Shown: positions 1 through 7,752, numbered from the stretch's first letter. The stretch: 34,668 nt of DNA from JAPLXD01 sp041661585 (GCA_041661585.1 JBAZUC010000003.1:1-34668), one strand, 5' to 3'. The notes: generated from the sequence alone by a model not told the origin. A program made the numbers and translations.

Positions 1-659
1 GATTTCTTTTTCAAATTTCCGATATCTTCGATCGCTTTTTCAAGGCTGCCGACGATGGAATAATTGTAATTCACAAAACCGATTTTTGTTCCGCCAATAT
101 TTTTGACAAGAGCCGGACTCTGATCGCCGCCGGTGTCCCCGAAATATTGGACTCCCGCCTCGCCCAGATATTTCTTCGTTTGTGCGATTCCGTCTTCGCT
201 TTGATTGAGGATGTGATTGTTTCCGAGATCCACGAGTTTGATATTGTTTTCCGCAAGGGCTTTTGCGACTGACGGATCGAAAGTGAATTTCAAATTTTTC
301 TTATCATCCATCGCCGTTCCGACGCTCACGGAAATTTTGTCCGTGATCGGCCCTTCGAGATTACCAACGACAAGATCATACCCGGCCAATTTGTCTTTAA
401 TTTGGCTAAAAATATAATTATAGTCCCCGTCTCCATATTTTCTCACCCCTTCGCGGATATACCGGTCAAACATCATATCCCCGACGAAAAGTATTTTTAT
501 TTGATTTTTGACTTGAGCATCGGGAAATTGAGCAGATATTACCTGTTCCGGAGTAATATTATTTTTTTTGGTTAAGTTAGCATCCTTCGTGCAACCCGAA
601 AAAGCCAGTACAGCCAGAGCTAAAAAAATAATTTTTAGTTTTGCGTTGTAGCTTTGCAC
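1..659 (-). CDS. CapA-family (poly-gamma-glutamate synthesis type) lipoprotein, 3' part outside window
   Basis: The minus-strand frame is open from a GTG at 659 to the window edge. Residues 7-23 form a lipoprotein signal ending in the lipobox LAFSGC, with Cys23 as the predicted lipidated residue. The mature part carries the CapA/PGA_cap metallophosphatase-fold motif GDMMFDR (about residues 60-66), followed by GNLEGP and GNNH, the usual order of metal-site motifs in this family. The family is named for poly-gamma-glutamate capsule synthesis, but many members have unknown roles, so I infer only an exported calcineurin-like phosphoesterase-fold protein. The GTG start has no clear ribosome binding site and lies inside the 3' end of the upstream metallo-hydrolase gene (25-base overlap), which suggests translational coupling. 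The C-terminus is missing because the window ends. Confidence 0.85.
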   Translation of the reverse strand, partial: MQSYNAKLKIIFLALAVLAFSGCTKDANLTKKNNITPEQVISAQFPDAQVKNQIKILFVGDMMFDRYIREGVRKYGDGDYNYIFSQIKDKLAGYDLVVGNLEGPITDKISVSVGTAMDDKKNLKFTFDPSVAKALAENNIKLVDLGNNHILNQSEDGIAQTKKYLGEAGVQYFGDTGGDQSPALVKNIGGTKIGFVNYNYSIVGSLEKAIEDIGNLKKK

Positions 660-1492
660 TTTTCGTTTGGCGCTTTGCATTCAAAAATTATGTCTCCCTT
701 CTCATCCGTCCGCAAAATTTCGATATTTCTTGATTTCAATGAGTTTAGCACCGCTTCTGTCGGATGGCCGTATGAATTTTTCGCGGCCACCGAAATGATG
801 GCTGCGCCCGGACTCGTTGCGTCCAAAAATTCGTCGCTTGAGGAATATTTTGAGCCATGATGGGCGATTTTCAAAAAATCAACGTCAACGTTTTCTCCGC
901 TCGCCAAAATTTCACGCTCGGCAGGAGATTCGATATCGCCCGTGAAAAGGAAAGAATTGTTTCCCCAATCGAGCCTCGCAACGACCGATTTGTTGTTCGC
1001 GTCTCCAGTTGCCGGGTCAACTGCTGAATTGGGAGAAACAATTTTTAGCTTTGCTCCATCCATTTCCACCTCGTCGCCCAGGATCGCCTCAAGCGTTTCA
1101 ATTCTATCGTACTCGCGAATATCTTTCCACTCCTTGAAAACCACTGTGTCTTTTTCCGCGCCCGTTGTGAGAACTTTTCCGATTTTATAATTTTTCGCCA
1201 CATCGACCAACCCGCCGATATGGTCCCGGTCCGGATGAGTCGCGATCACGACTTCAATCTCACGGTCGAAGTAGGGAAGATATTTCCCAAGTTCCGCCAG
1301 CTCCGTTTTCCCGTTCGGACCGCCGTCGATCAAAATTTGTTTTGTTCTCTTTTGGATCAGAATTGAATCCCCCTGCCCGACATCAAGAAAAACAATTTGT
1401 AGAGGTTTAGCCTCTACGATTATTTGATAGGAAAAATAGGCGAAGAAAATCAGTAAAATGGCGATCGCAAAATAGAAAAATTTATTTTTCAT
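635..1492 (-). CDS. ComEC-type metallo-beta-lactamase-fold hydrolase, stand-alone
   Basis: The 285-residue protein has an N-terminal membrane helix (about residues 5-25) and then the metallo-beta-lactamase domain found at the C-terminus of ComEC: FLDVGQGDSILIQ (about 35-47), LIDGG, the metal motif THPDRDH (85-91) and a later HHGSKYSS. In classical ComEC/Rec2 this domain is fused behind the channel. Here it is a separate gene that overlaps the end of the channel gene by 11 bases, so the two are almost certainly co-translated. The domain is thought to degrade the non-transforming DNA strand or act as a phosphodiesterase during DNA uptake. The N-terminal helix would place it outside the membrane, next to the channel. 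Confidence 0.9.
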   Translation of the reverse strand: MKNKFFYFAIAILLIFFAYFSYQIIVEAKPLQIVFLDVGQGDSILIQKRTKQILIDGGPNGKTELAELGKYLPYFDREIEVVIATHPDRDHIGGLVDVAKNYKIGKVLTTGAEKDTVVFKEWKDIREYDRIETLEAILGDEVEMDGAKLKIVSPNSAVDPATGDANNKSVVARLDWGNNSFLFTGDIESPAEREILASGENVDVDFLKIAHHGSKYSSSDEFLDATSPGAAIISVAAKNSYGHPTEAVLNSLKSRNIEILRTDEKGDIIFECKAPNEKCKATTQN

Positions 1493-3020
1493 TCTTGAGC
1501 ACGCTAAGTCGCTTATCTTTTCTTTTTGAGTAGTATAGCACCGAGATTAAAATAATATAATAAACCGTGATATGCTTCCAGCCGAAGTTTTTGATCTCAA
1601 GCGATGACCAGGAAATGTTCGCGAGCCATTGAACGATCAACAATTCCAATTTCAGAAGAACATACGGAACAAATCCGATCAGCTTCCCGAGCGGGATAAA
1701 AATAAATCCCGCCATTCCCGCCGCGAACCCCGTCCCCATTATAAATGGTATGGCCGGCAGAATCAGCAAATTGGCCAGCGGCGCGATCACAGAAAGTTTT
1801 TCAAAATTTGCCAAAATCACCGGCAAAACAAAAATTTGCGCCGCCAGAGTCATCAAAATTGTTTCTTTCAAAATGTTCTGCTCTCTCTCGAAAAATTTTT
1901 TTTCGAAGAGGGGATAGACATAAACGATTCCCAAAGTTGCCAAAAAGGACAGCTGAAATCCGGCGTCATATCGCAAAAGAAGCGGATTGATCGCAAGCAT
2001 CGCCGCACCCGCGAAAAGAATCGCATTTTGGGAATTGGCCAGTCTCCCCTCTTTCATCGCCCAGATAACAAGTCCGCCCATTATTCCCGCTCTCACGGCA
2101 GAACTCGGCGCGCCGGTCATGAGAACAAAAAGTACAATGCCGATGAGCGCGAAAGAAAAAACTTGTTGGCGCCAAAGACCAAGAGCAATTCCGAGCCACA
2201 TCAAAAACGCGGCGACAATTGTCACATTGTATCCCGAAACTGCGACCGTATGCGTCGTTCCTGTCCGCGAAAACGCGTCGTTCAAATCTTTGGTCATCCG
2301 TTTGCTTCCGCCCAAGATGAGCCCCTTGAGATACGCTCCTTCCGGATCGGGAAAAACCGCCGAAAGTTTTTCTTCGAACTTACTTTTCAACACCAAGACC
2401 GCTGAATAAAATTTGTTTCCCCTGTTTTTCGCGACCACAGCTATTTGCGCCTTGTTGCAAATCCGATAAATCCCGCCTTTTGCCAGATACATTTGATAAT
2501 CGAAGCTCGAGTCTTCCTGATTTTTAGGCGCTTGTAGATTGCAGCTCACTTTCAATTCATCGCCATAATTATAACTTGGATAGATGTCAGCATTGATCAA
2601 TATCTTATTTTTCTCTTCGTCCGAAACGACAACTTTTTGATATTTTTCATCCGTTTCCGGTTCCTTTGCGACTGTTCCCACAAATTCAACTGAGCCCAAT
2701 TTGCTATCAGCCAAACTATTTTTTGCTTTATCGATAGAGTTGTTTGTCCACCACAAACCCAGCGCCAAAAACAAAACCGCCGCGCTGGCGAATATGACTT
2801 TTTTGTTTTTGTAATTTATGACGAAGATAAAAATTCCCGCGGAGACAAGAATCAGAATAAAATATTTTTCAATCTGAAAAAACGACGCCAAAAAAACGCC
2901 GAGCAAAAAACAAAGAGATACGATGAAAAATATTTTAGACCCCGTTAGAAATCTGTTTTGAGGTTTTATCGTTTGGGCCATTTGTTTAGAATTAATTTCT
3001 AACGGGGTAAATTTACTCAC
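1482..3020 (-). CDS. comEC: ComEC/Rec2 DNA-uptake channel protein
   Basis: The 512-residue polytopic membrane protein has two or three N-terminal helices, a soluble OB-like region around residues 100-190, and then the Competence domain with GLILGGSKRM, TGTTHTVAVSGYNV and LMTGAPSSAVRAGIMGG, all typical of ComEC. It would form the inner-membrane channel for single-stranded DNA in natural transformation. The metallo-hydrolase domain that normally follows is the next gene. The first ~27 residues come from a palindromic mini-element (2939-3014) and not from the family, so the start is uncertain. The GTG at 3020 is preceded by a TATAAT at 6 bases and no ribosome binding site; an ATG at 2981 also lies within the element. 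Confidence 0.93.
   Translation of the reverse strand: MSKFTPLEINSKQMAQTIKPQNRFLTGSKIFFIVSLCFLLGVFLASFFQIEKYFILILVSAGIFIFVINYKNKKVIFASAAVLFLALGLWWTNNSIDKAKNSLADSKLGSVEFVGTVAKEPETDEKYQKVVVSDEEKNKILINADIYPSYNYGDELKVSCNLQAPKNQEDSSFDYQMYLAKGGIYRICNKAQIAVVAKNRGNKFYSAVLVLKSKFEEKLSAVFPDPEGAYLKGLILGGSKRMTKDLNDAFSRTGTTHTVAVSGYNVTIVAAFLMWLGIALGLWRQQVFSFALIGIVLFVLMTGAPSSAVRAGIMGGLVIWAMKEGRLANSQNAILFAGAAMLAINPLLLRYDAGFQLSFLATLGIVYVYPLFEKKFFEREQNILKETILMTLAAQIFVLPVILANFEKLSVIAPLANLLILPAIPFIMGTGFAAGMAGFIFIPLGKLIGFVPYVLLKLELLIVQWLANISWSSLEIKNFGWKHITVYYIILISVLYYSKRKDKRLSVLKNEK
2939..3014. repeat. Palindromic mini-element copy 1, in comEC 5' end
   Basis: Inverted ends ACCCCGTTAGAAAT (2939-2952) and ATTTCTAACGGGGT (2995-3008) are perfect 14-base complements. 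They flank a 42-base core and are followed by AAATTT. The same ends and the same AAATTT flank recur at 4934-5021 in nrdG, with an unrelated core. On the minus strand the element is translated as the first ~27 residues of ComEC (KFTPLE near the start, FLTG at the end). Confidence 0.8.
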
Positions 3021-3026
3021 AAGATC

Positions 3027-3032
3027 ATTATA
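3027..3032 (-). promoter_or_regulatory. -10 element directly upstream of comEC start
   Basis: A perfect TATAAT on the minus strand ends 6 bases before the GTG start of comEC, just after the terminator of the small upstream gene. No consensus -35 is seen at 16-18 bases. If used, transcription would start at or next to the GTG and give a leaderless message. Confidence 0.45.
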
Positions 3033-3043
3033 TCAAAAAAAGC

Positions 3044-3065
3044 GGGCAGATTCACTGATCTGCCC
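3044..3065 (-). terminator. Rho-independent terminator after the 41-residue gene
   Basis: An 8-bp stem GGGCAGAT/ATCTGCCC with a 6-base loop. On the minus strand it is followed by GCTTTTTTTGATA, a good U-tract. It lies 27 bases after the stop of the small membrane peptide gene at 3092. Confidence 0.75.
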
Positions 3066-3091
3066 TTTGTTGTCTTGCCGATTTTTCGACA

Positions 3092-3217
3092 TTATTCTTC
3101 GTGTTCCTCCGTGTCTTGTTCTTCCTGTCCCCGTTTAACAGGAACACTTCGTCCCGCTACGAGCAGAAGAGCCCCAAACGCAACCACAACCAGAACAACT
3201 TTATAGCCCCATACCAT
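3092..3217 (-). CDS. Small membrane peptide, 41 residues
   Basis: A short gene starting at ATG 3217 and ending in TAA at 3092. It is preceded by a strong Shine-Dalgarno sequence (GGGAGGGAATTC then ATG), unusual in this window, and followed by a rho-independent terminator at 3044-3065. The peptide has one hydrophobic segment (residues 5-22: Tyr-Lys, then Val/Leu/Ala-rich), a short basic turn and a highly acidic C-terminal tail ending HEE. I do not recognise a family. The ribosome binding site, complete frame, terminator and membrane-peptide composition together support a real gene despite its length. Confidence 0.6.
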   Translation of the reverse strand: MVWGYKVVLVVVAFGALLLVAGRSVPVKRGQEEQDTEEHEE

Positions 3218-3251
3218 GAATTCCCTCCCCAACTATAAGATAGTTTAACAA

Positions 3252-3479
3252 CTAGTCCTGCATATCCACGTCTACTATTTTTATTCTCGCCGACTTTCCG
3301 GCGATTATTTTCACCGAACTTTTGGGCACTGCCAAATGGTACGCCAAAAGTTCGACAACTTTTTCATTTGCCTTTCCCTTTTCCGGCGGAGCGGTCACTT
3401 TCACCCTATATTCGCCGTCGGAAACTTTCAGAACTTCGTTTTTCCCCGCCCTCGGGGTCACTCTGACGTAGATTCGCAT
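3252..3479 (-). CDS. DUF167/YggU family protein
   Basis: A 75-residue protein with the family pattern: RVTPRAGKNEV at residues 6-16, VKVTAPPEKGKANEKVVELLA at 26-46 (PPEKGKAN is the hallmark) and VKIIAGKSARIKIV near the end. DUF167 proteins are small alpha/beta proteins found in bacteria, archaea and eukaryotes without an agreed function. It overlaps the 3' end of the apbE-like gene by 22 bases and so is probably co-transcribed with it. Confidence 0.9.
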   Translation of the reverse strand: MRIYVRVTPRAGKNEVLKVSDGEYRVKVTAPPEKGKANEKVVELLAYHLAVPKSSVKIIAGKSARIKIVDVDMQD

Positions 3480-4357
3480 ATATTTTTTCCCTCCCTATCA
3501 ACAAAAATTGCTTTTAATTTTTTCTTTTTGGCAAATGCTATGCCTTTTTTCATCCCCATCAACACCAAAACTTTCGCCCGTCCATCGGCCCATTCGGTTT
3601 TTTTGTGAAAAACCAGAACCGAACGGATTTCGAAAGAAAATTTTTCAGGATTTCGAGGATTCACGAGATGATGAACGTTTTTTCCCTTATGCTTCCACTT
3701 CTTTTTTATCACGCCGGAAGTAGCAATGCCTTGATTGGAAATGCAAACCGCCGCGTTTTTGTCTCGCGCGCCCTCAATCGGCAATTTCCATTTTTCACCT
3801 TTTTTATTTCGTCCGGCAGCAAAGGCGTCCCCGCCCGCGTTGATGAAAAAATTTTTCCAGCTTCGGCTTTTCAAAAATTCCGCCACTTGGTCGATGATAT
3901 ATCCTTTGGCGATTCCGGAAAAATCCATCCGACGGCCGAAGAATATTTTGTTTCGCTTAATTTTCAGATCAGCGGACAGATTTTTCGGCTTGTTTTTTGC
4001 CGGTTTCGAATCCTTATTTTCAATATTTTTGCTTTTGTATCCAATATTTTCCAAAATATCAATTATCCGCGGATCATATAGTCCGCCGCTTTCCCGATGA
4101 TAAAAAAGCGCCCGCTTGGCAAGATAAATCATATCCGGCGAAACATTTTGCCACATTCCCAAATTTTTGTTCAATTGGCAAAGCTCGCTTTCGGAATCAA
4201 AGCGAGAGAATATTTTTTCCTTGGCGAAAAAAATATCTTTCGCTTTTTTGAGATCATCTTGCGCCTTTTCTTTTTCCGTTTCACTGTCAACAATCGTGCG
4301 GATATTGATTTCCGTACCCAGAGCTCGAAAATTTGATTTTATTTCGGATTTCTTAAT
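3458..4357 (-). CDS. apbE: FAD:protein FMN transferase (ApbE family), start unusual
   Basis: ApbE attaches FMN covalently to Thr/Ser of extracytoplasmic redox proteins. Family motifs are present in order: FRALGTEINI at the N-terminus, FSRFDSESELCQLNKN, FSGIAKGYIIDQ, FINAGGDAFAAG (flavin/Mg site), ATSGVI, HHLVNPR and WADGRAKVLVLMG. No ATG, GTG or TTG lies upstream of the conserved FRALGT motif before an in-frame TAA at 4400-4402. The first usable start in the other direction, TTG 4174, would delete this motif. I place the start tentatively at ATT 4357; an AUU/AUA start near 4357-4363 or a sequence error are the alternatives. A strong hairpin (4367-4393) lies just upstream. No Sec signal is visible, so the protein is probably cytoplasmic or its start is wrong. 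Confidence 0.82.
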   Translation of the reverse strand: MKKSEIKSNFRALGTEINIRTIVDSETEKEKAQDDLKKAKDIFFAKEKIFSRFDSESELCQLNKNLGMWQNVSPDMIYLAKRALFYHRESGGLYDPRIIDILENIGYKSKNIENKDSKPAKNKPKNLSADLKIKRNKIFFGRRMDFSGIAKGYIIDQVAEFLKSRSWKNFFINAGGDAFAAGRNKKGEKWKLPIEGARDKNAAVCISNQGIATSGVIKKKWKHKGKNVHHLVNPRNPEKFSFEIRSVLVFHKKTEWADGRAKVLVLMGMKKGIAFAKKKKLKAIFVDREGKNICESTSE

Positions 4358-4366
4358 ACTTATATA

Positions 4367-4393
4367 ATCTCCAAGAGCTAAGCTCTTGGAGAT
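4367..4393 (-). promoter_or_regulatory. Perfect 12-bp hairpin ahead of apbE
   Basis: ATCTCCAAGAGC, a 3-base loop, then GCTCTTGGAGAT: a perfect inverted repeat between the stop of the 84-residue membrane protein and apbE. There is no U-tract, so it is not a classical terminator. The only Shine-Dalgarno-like GGAG ahead of apbE lies inside its 3' arm on the minus-strand transcript, so folding would hide it. Confidence 0.55.
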
Positions 4394-4399
4394 GGATGA

Positions 4400-4654
4400 T
4401 TAGTTCACTATTTTCTTGATCTCGCCTTTCAGATTGTCATCAATCTGATCAGGAAGCATATCCCCCGGCAGATTGTGAATGGTGGCTTCGCGATAGACGA
4501 ATCCCTCAACCTTTCTTACGACTTTTTTCAGAAAATCTTTTTCCGGCTTTTGAATTGTCAAGGAAAACGGCGAAAAACTCACCGAAAAAATCCCGCCGAG
4601 CCAGGCGACGGCAATTGCAAGGACTATGATGATGAGAAATAGCTTTTTGATCAT
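4400..4654 (-). CDS. Small single-pass membrane protein, unknown function
   Basis: 84 residues. Residues 4-24 (LFLIIIVLAIAVAWLGGIF) form one strong membrane segment after a Lys pair, followed by a ~60-residue soluble tail rich in Lys and Glu. No conserved domain is recognised. Its ATG overlaps the stop of nrdG (ATGA at 4654), so it is translationally coupled to nrdG and ends just before the apbE hairpin. Topology predicts an outside tail or a signal anchor. Confidence 0.7.
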   Translation of the reverse strand: MIKKLFLIIIVLAIAVAWLGGIFSVSFSPFSLTIQKPEKDFLKKVVRKVEGFVYREATIHNLPGDMLPDQIDDNLKGEIKKIVN

Positions 4655-5433
4655 TATCGTATTTCCACTTTTCCAAAATATTTTTCAATATTCTTGGCGA
4701 TTTTTTCCAAATTCAATCTCTTCCCCTTTGTTTTTTTCACGAGATTCGGGTCGAGTATTTTCCCCTTGTCCTCAAACGCCTGCAAAACATATTTTTTCGA
4801 TCCTTTCAGCCACTCCCCAATACTCGCAAAATCGCTTTTTTTGTGTAACCCGGGAACGGCCGTTGTGCGAAATTCGTAGTCAACGCCGCTGTTTCGTATC
4901 AAATCCACACTTAGTCTTATACGCTCCATGTCCACCCCGTTAGAAAAACCCATAGAATACTGTTTTTCTTTGGCATTATTGCTTTTATCGTCTTTAATAC
5001 GTTTTCTAACGGGGTAAATTTTTGAATTCGCTGTTTCGGCGTATTTTTCGGGATAATTTTTGATATCCATTGCCACAAAATCAAGCAGCTTTTCCGCATA
5101 TAGAAGCCTCAAGACGTCAGGCCTGGTTCCGTTCGTATCAAGCTTTACTTTGAATCCCGAATTTTTTATTTTCCGGATAAATTCGATCAAGTCCGGCTGA
5201 ATCGTCGGTTCCCCTCCGGTGATGCATACGCCTTCCAGTTTTCCCTGTCTGCTTTTCAATAAATCAAAAAACTCTTTTTCGAGAACATTTGATGCGCTAT
5301 GTTTGGCACCAGATACCAACTCCGGATTGTGACAAAACGGACAGCGAAAATTGCAACCCACAGTGAAAACCGTCGCGGCGATGTGGCCGGGAAAATCAAT
5401 GAGCGTCAATTTTTGAAGACCGCCAATTGTCAT
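4654..5433 (-). CDS. nrdG: Anaerobic ribonucleotide reductase activating protein (radical SAM)
   Basis: This radical SAM enzyme installs the glycyl radical on NrdD. It starts IGGLQKLTLIDFPG, the usual NrdG-type N-terminus, with CNFRCPFC binding the 4Fe-4S/SAM cluster, then VCITGGEPTIQPDL and KLDTNGTRPDVL. It belongs to the longer (~230-260 residue) NrdG subgroup common in anaerobes. Residues ~140-167 (from IYPVRK to GFSNG) do not belong to the family: they are the translation of a palindromic mini-element (4934-5021) inserted in frame between NSK and VDMERI, where homologues normally run straight through. The flanking sequence is otherwise intact, so the enzyme is probably functional. It lies downstream of nrdD in the nrdR-nrdD-nrdG order. 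Confidence 0.92.
   Translation of the reverse strand: MTIGGLQKLTLIDFPGHIAATVFTVGCNFRCPFCHNPELVSGAKHSASNVLEKEFFDLLKSRQGKLEGVCITGGEPTIQPDLIEFIRKIKNSGFKVKLDTNGTRPDVLRLLYAEKLLDFVAMDIKNYPEKYAETANSKIYPVRKRIKDDKSNNAKEKQYSMGFSNGVDMERIRLSVDLIRNSGVDYEFRTTAVPGLHKKSDFASIGEWLKGSKKYVLQAFEDKGKILDPNLVKKTKGKRLNLEKIAKNIEKYFGKVEIR
4934..5021. repeat. Palindromic mini-element copy 2, inside nrdG
   Basis: Inverted ends ACCCCGTTAGAAAA (4934-4947) and TTTTCTAACGGGGT (5002-5015) are perfect 14-base complements followed by AAATTT, matching copy 1 at 2939-3014. The core (54 bases) differs from that of copy 1. It adds about 28 codons to nrdG without a frameshift or stop and is read in a different frame from the copy in comEC. 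Confidence 0.85.
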
Positions 5434-5452
5434 TGAAAGAAAGATATTAAAA

Positions 5453-5534
5453 GCCGAAGAATCCGAATTTTCGCAGAAATTTCCTACCTGCTGATAGGCG
5501 GGAGTTTGATTTCAAGAAAATTTGAATCTTCGGC
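5453..5534 (-). promoter_or_regulatory. Structured nrdD-nrdG intercistronic hairpin
   Basis: The 114-base gap between nrdD and nrdG can fold into a long imperfect hairpin. GCCGAAGA and TCTTCGGC at the ends pair over 8 bp, AATTTTC/GAAAATT continues the stem, and CCTATCAGCAGGTAGG forms an inner hairpin. No U-tract follows. It may be an RNA processing or stability element setting the NrdD:NrdG ratio; this role is inference. Confidence 0.45.
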
Positions 5535-5547
5535 GATTTTTATTGAA

Positions 5548-7716
5548 TCAAGACACGATGAATTCCTTCCGATCGCTGTATTCTGTTGCTTTCCCGGCGT
5601 TCCACTGCTGGACAGGCCGGATGTATCCGACGATGCGCGAATAGACTTCGCACTTTTGCTCCACAACACACTTCGGGCAAAGCTGGTGCTCGCCGACGAG
5701 ATAGCCATGCGACGGACAGATACTGAAAGTGGGAGTGAGCGTAAAATATGGAAGAGAATATTTTTCGGCGATTGTCTTGACTAGTTTCTTGGTTGTTTCA
5801 ATATCTTGGATCCGTTCACCTAGGAATCCATGGAGAACTGTTCCACCTGTATATTTGGTCTGAAGCCCATCTTGCAAATCAAGCGCTTCAAAAATATCTT
5901 CGGTGTGACCCACCGGGATTTGTGATGAATTTGTATAGTATGGCTCTGCTCCATCCTCTCTCACGGATTTATTGTTAGCAAAAATTATATTCGGGAACCG
6001 TTTTCTGTCATAACGTGCCAGGCGATAGGAGGTTCCCTCGGCCGGAGTCGCTTCCAAATTATACATATTGTCGGTTTCTTTTTGATACTTTATCATTTTT
6101 TCACGCATGTGCTCCAAAACCTCATTGGCAAACATCTGTCCGGCTTTTGTGGTTATGTCTTTTCCCATAAAATTCAGGAGAGCTTCATTCATTCCCAAAA
6201 TTCCAATGGTTGAGAAATGGTTGGCCCAATATTGTCCGCGCCGCGCCTTGATGGAATCAAGATAAAACTTGGAATAAGGATAAAGTCCTTTCTCGGTCAA
6301 ACTCTCTACAAATTCTCTTTTAACCTCCAGCGTATCTCTGGCTACATCCATAAAATGATCGAGCTTGGAAAAAAATTCTTTTTTATTTTTTGCTACATAG
6401 CCGATACTGGGAAGATTGATAGTTACAACACCGATTGATCCTGTGAGTGGATTGGCTCCAAAAAGTCCGCCGCCCCTTTTTCTGAGTTCTCGATTATCCA
6501 GACGCAAGCGGCAGCACATAGACCGAGCATCATCCGGATCCATATCAGAGTTGATAAAATTAGCAAAATACGGAATGCCATACTTCGCCGTCATTTCCCA
6601 GATGGCATTGAAGCGCTCATCGCTCCAGTCGAAATCTTTGCTAATGTTATAGGTGGGAATGGGAAAAGTGAAAATTCTTCCACTAGCATCTCCTTCAGTC
6701 ATAACCTCAGCAAAGGCTCGGTTGATCATATTCATCTCATCCTGAAAATCGCCGTACGTTTCCTTCTGAGGAACACCTCCGATAATTACCGCCTCTTCAG
6801 CCAGTGTCTTCGGCGCTACAATATCTAGTGTAATATTGGAAAAGGGCGTTTGAAATCCGACGCGAGTCGAAACATTCATATTGAAAACAAAGGATTGGAT
6901 GTTTTGTTTCACTTCGTTATACGTCAGATTGTCATATCGGACAAACGGCGCCAGAAGCGTGTCGAAATTGGAAAAGGCTTGCGCTCCAGCCACTTCTCCT
7001 TGAAGGGTATAGATAAAGTTTACCATCTGCCCGAGAATCGATCCCAGGTGCTTCGCCGGCTTACAAGCTACTTTTCCGGCCACTCCGGCAAAACCACGAC
7101 GCAGAAGATCCTGCAAATCCCAACCGCAGCAATAGGCAGCAATAAGTTGCATGGTATGAATGTGAATGTCTCCTTCTTCATTGGCTCGCTTGGCTTCTTT
7201 GGAAAAAATCCGGTTCATCCAATATTTGGAACTGACAATAGAAGAAACATAGTTATTGAGTCCTTGAAGTGAATAGGACATATTGGCATTTTCTTTTACC
7301 TCCCAATCCATTTCAGAAATGTATTTGTCAACTAAATCCACCGCCTCTTCCAAAGACTCCTGGGTCTCTCTAATTTTCCTATGCTGATCGCGATAGAGGA
7401 TATAGGCTTTGGCCGTTTCCTCAAAATCAAGGATCATCAAAACGCGTTCCACGAGATCCTGAATTTCTTCAATTTCAGGCACATTGCCTTTTTGATAGTT
7501 TTTGTTGAGAAGCCGGACAATCTTGTCTGTCACCTTTTTGGCATCTTTCTCCGCTCCCTCATTCGTTTCCGCAAAAGCCTTCATCACTGCTTTGGTGATT
7601 TTTTCCTGCTCAAATTTGACAACCCGACCGTCGCGCTTCACCACCCGCGTGATGCGATTCTTGAATCCCCCCTGATTTTTTTTGACCATCTTCTGGCCGC
7701 GTTTGACTGCGATCAT
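5548..7716 (-). CDS. nrdD: Anaerobic ribonucleoside-triphosphate reductase
   Basis: The 722-residue class III reductase makes dNTPs without oxygen. An N-terminal ATP-cone is visible (VVKRDGRVVKFEQEKITKA, residues ~27-45). The body has the family segments NMSYSLQGLNNY, HIHTMQLIAAYCCGWDL and SMCCRLRLDNRELRKRGGG. The C-terminus holds the four-Cys zinc site (C667, C680, C683, C689) and the glycyl-radical loop RIVGYIRPVQQWNAGK, in which Gly697 should carry the radical. Its activase NrdG is encoded downstream and the repressor NrdR upstream. No aerobic reductase is seen here, which fits an anaerobic life. The length is normal for NrdD. Confidence 0.97.
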   Translation of the reverse strand: MIAVKRGQKMVKKNQGGFKNRITRVVKRDGRVVKFEQEKITKAVMKAFAETNEGAEKDAKKVTDKIVRLLNKNYQKGNVPEIEEIQDLVERVLMILDFEETAKAYILYRDQHRKIRETQESLEEAVDLVDKYISEMDWEVKENANMSYSLQGLNNYVSSIVSSKYWMNRIFSKEAKRANEEGDIHIHTMQLIAAYCCGWDLQDLLRRGFAGVAGKVACKPAKHLGSILGQMVNFIYTLQGEVAGAQAFSNFDTLLAPFVRYDNLTYNEVKQNIQSFVFNMNVSTRVGFQTPFSNITLDIVAPKTLAEEAVIIGGVPQKETYGDFQDEMNMINRAFAEVMTEGDASGRIFTFPIPTYNISKDFDWSDERFNAIWEMTAKYGIPYFANFINSDMDPDDARSMCCRLRLDNRELRKRGGGLFGANPLTGSIGVVTINLPSIGYVAKNKKEFFSKLDHFMDVARDTLEVKREFVESLTEKGLYPYSKFYLDSIKARRGQYWANHFSTIGILGMNEALLNFMGKDITTKAGQMFANEVLEHMREKMIKYQKETDNMYNLEATPAEGTSYRLARYDRKRFPNIIFANNKSVREDGAEPYYTNSSQIPVGHTEDIFEALDLQDGLQTKYTGGTVLHGFLGERIQDIETTKKLVKTIAEKYSLPYFTLTPTFSICPSHGYLVGEHQLCPKCVVEQKCEVYSRIVGYIRPVQQWNAGKATEYSDRKEFIVS

Positions 7717-7752
7717 TTTTGTTTTCGCCCCCGAAAATTAGAGATTATTTAT

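Noticed and set aside
1629..2405. Long plus-strand open frame (258 residues) opposite comEC
   Set aside because: Low-complexity Arg/Gln/Lys-rich translation without motifs, lying antisense to a clearly conserved gene.
4917..5099. 60-residue open frame overlapping nrdG
   Set aside because: It is an alternative frame through the palindromic mini-element in nrdG; similarity to the ComEC N-terminus (KFTPLE, FLTG) comes from the shared repeat, not from a gene.
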